From Bacteroidales bacterium (lineage in GTDB: Bacteria; Bacteroidota; Bacteroidia; Bacteroidales; UBA932), in assembly GCA_017554135.1 (NCBI GenBank), contig JAFZIX010000263.1, forward strand, positions 1 through 5,993: a stretch of DNA of 5,993 bases. Reading direction: 5' to 3'. The notes under the pieces were generated by a model. That model had not been told where the DNA came from, made no database searches, and was given only the letters and a program-made list of their open reading frames with translations. Positions 5,232 to 5,993 of this stretch are shown piece after piece. Within the stretch, counting starts at the first letter, position 1, and the number at the start of each line of letters is the position of its first letter. The translations under genes and the position numbers were made by a program.

Positions 5232-5993
5232 CTAGATAATCCCCTGCTCCAGCATGGCCTGCGCGACCTTCATGAAGCCGGCGATGTTGGCGCCCTTCAC
5301 GTAATCTACGCTGCCATCAGCACGGGTGCCGAACTTCACGCACTGCTCGTGGATGCTCTCCATGATGGTATGGAGCCTGTCGTCCACTTCCTGCGCGCTC
5401 CAGCTGAGGTGAGCGGCGTTCTGGGTCATCTCCAGGCCGGAGGTTGCAACACCACCTGCATTGACGGCCTTGCCGGGAGCGAAGAGCACTCCGTTGTTCT
5501 GGAAGAAGTGGATGGCACCGGGCTGGCATCCCATGTTGGACACTTCGCAGCAGCACCAGCAGCCGTTGGCCTTCAGTTCCTTAGCATCATCTTCAGAAAG
5601 CTCATTCTGGAATGCGCACGGGAGGGCGATGTCGCAAGGCACGCTCCAGGCCTTCTTGCCTGCAACGAACTTGGCCTTGCCGGGGAACTTGGTGGCCATA
5701 TCCTCAACCTTGTTGCGGTTGGAGGCGCGCATATCAAGCATATACTCGTTCATCTCCGCGGTCATACCCTCGGGGAACTCGCACACGCCGTCGGGGCCGG
5801 AAATAGCGACCACCTTGGCACCGAGCTGCATAGCCTTCTTCACTGCGCCCCAGGCAACGTTGCCGAAGCCGGAGATAGCGACCTTCTTGTCCTTGATGTC
5901 CTTGCCTGCCTTGTGGAGGAGGTGCTGGGTGAAATAGAGAGCGCCGAAACCGGTAGCCTCGGGACGAAGGATGGAGCCACCCCAGGTCATGCC
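5232..5993 (-). CDS. gdhA: NADP-type glutamate dehydrogenase, C-terminal 253 residues (partial, 5' end outside window)
   Basis: The frame runs off the right edge and ends at TAG 5234-5232. It catalyses reversible reductive amination of 2-oxoglutarate with ammonium to glutamate in the cytoplasm. The visible part (numbered from the Met at 5990) has GGS..RPEATGFG at 4-16 and the dinucleotide-binding loop SGFGNVAWG at 40-48. It also has DIALPCAFQNEL (120-131), FAPGKAVNAGGVATSGLEM (170-188) and a C-terminal GANIAGFMKVA...MLEQG like that of the roughly 447-residue hexameric E. coli GdhA. The N-terminal substrate domain with the catalytic lysines lies outside the window. The coenzyme assignment rests on subfamily resemblance. 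An oddity is the segment GCWCCCEVSNMGC (143-155), where related enzymes have a VAEGANMP-type sequence. The gene faces the glycosyltransferase operon tail to tail and has its own terminator. Confidence 0.93.
   Translation of the reverse strand, partial: GMTWGGSILRPEATGFGALYFTQHLLHKAGKDIKDKKVAISGFGNVAWGAVKKAMQLGAKVVAISGPDGVCEFPEGMTAEMNEYMLDMRASNRNKVEDMATKFPGKAKFVAGKKAWSVPCDIALPCAFQNELSEDDAKELKANGCWCCCEVSNMGCQPGAIHFFQNNGVLFAPGKAVNAGGVATSGLEMTQNAAHLSWSAQEVDDRLHTIMESIHEQCVKFGTRADGSVDYVKGANIAGFMKVAQAMLEQGII

Overview
The window looks like chromosomal DNA of a gut-type Bacteroidota (probably Bacteroidales). The evidence is a secreted PCMD-domain protein, a family largely confined to Bacteroidota; a DcaP-like outer-membrane porin, which implies a Gram-negative envelope; start codons without clear Shine-Dalgarno sequences; and a promoter-like TAnnTTTG element. 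I cannot name a genus. No rRNA, tRNA, insertion sequence, phage gene or CRISPR array was found.

Layout from left to right. (1) Positions 1-218, + strand: the C-terminal end of a PLP-dependent class I/II (MalY/PatB-type) aminotransferase that begins outside the window. (2) Positions 223-2944, - strand: a compact two-gene operon. A SLC13/DASS Na+-coupled dicarboxylate-type transporter comes first, and a DcaP-like porin follows 10 bp later. Together they could move small anionic substrates across both membranes. The operon converges on the aminotransferase with only 4 bp between stop codons, so its likely terminator hairpin lies inside the last codons of that gene. (3) Positions 2945-3079: a divergent intergenic region with a promoter-like element and an unusual 8-bp hairpin plus U8 tract just upstream of the transporter start. 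(4) Positions 3080-4987, + strand: a second two-gene unit, a secreted stand-alone PCMD protein followed after 3 bp by a GT4-type glycosyltransferase. (5) Positions 4988-5231: a convergent intergenic region holding three diverged units repeated with an exact 52-bp start-to-start period. Each unit carries an inverted ACCTGT/AC(A/G)GGT dyad, and two act as plausible + strand terminators. A separate terminator serves the gene on the other side. (6) Positions 5232-5993, - strand: the C-terminal 253 residues of an NADP-type glutamate dehydrogenase, cut by the window edge.

Most of the window is metabolic housekeeping: amino-acid nitrogen metabolism at both edges and dicarboxylate transport. The less explained parts are the PCMD/glycosyltransferase pair, the 52-bp dyad array with mutually exclusive pairings, the hairpin-U8 leader of the transporter, and a cysteine-rich variant segment in the glutamate dehydrogenase. 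I do not see a clear new multi-gene system such as a defence or secretion island.
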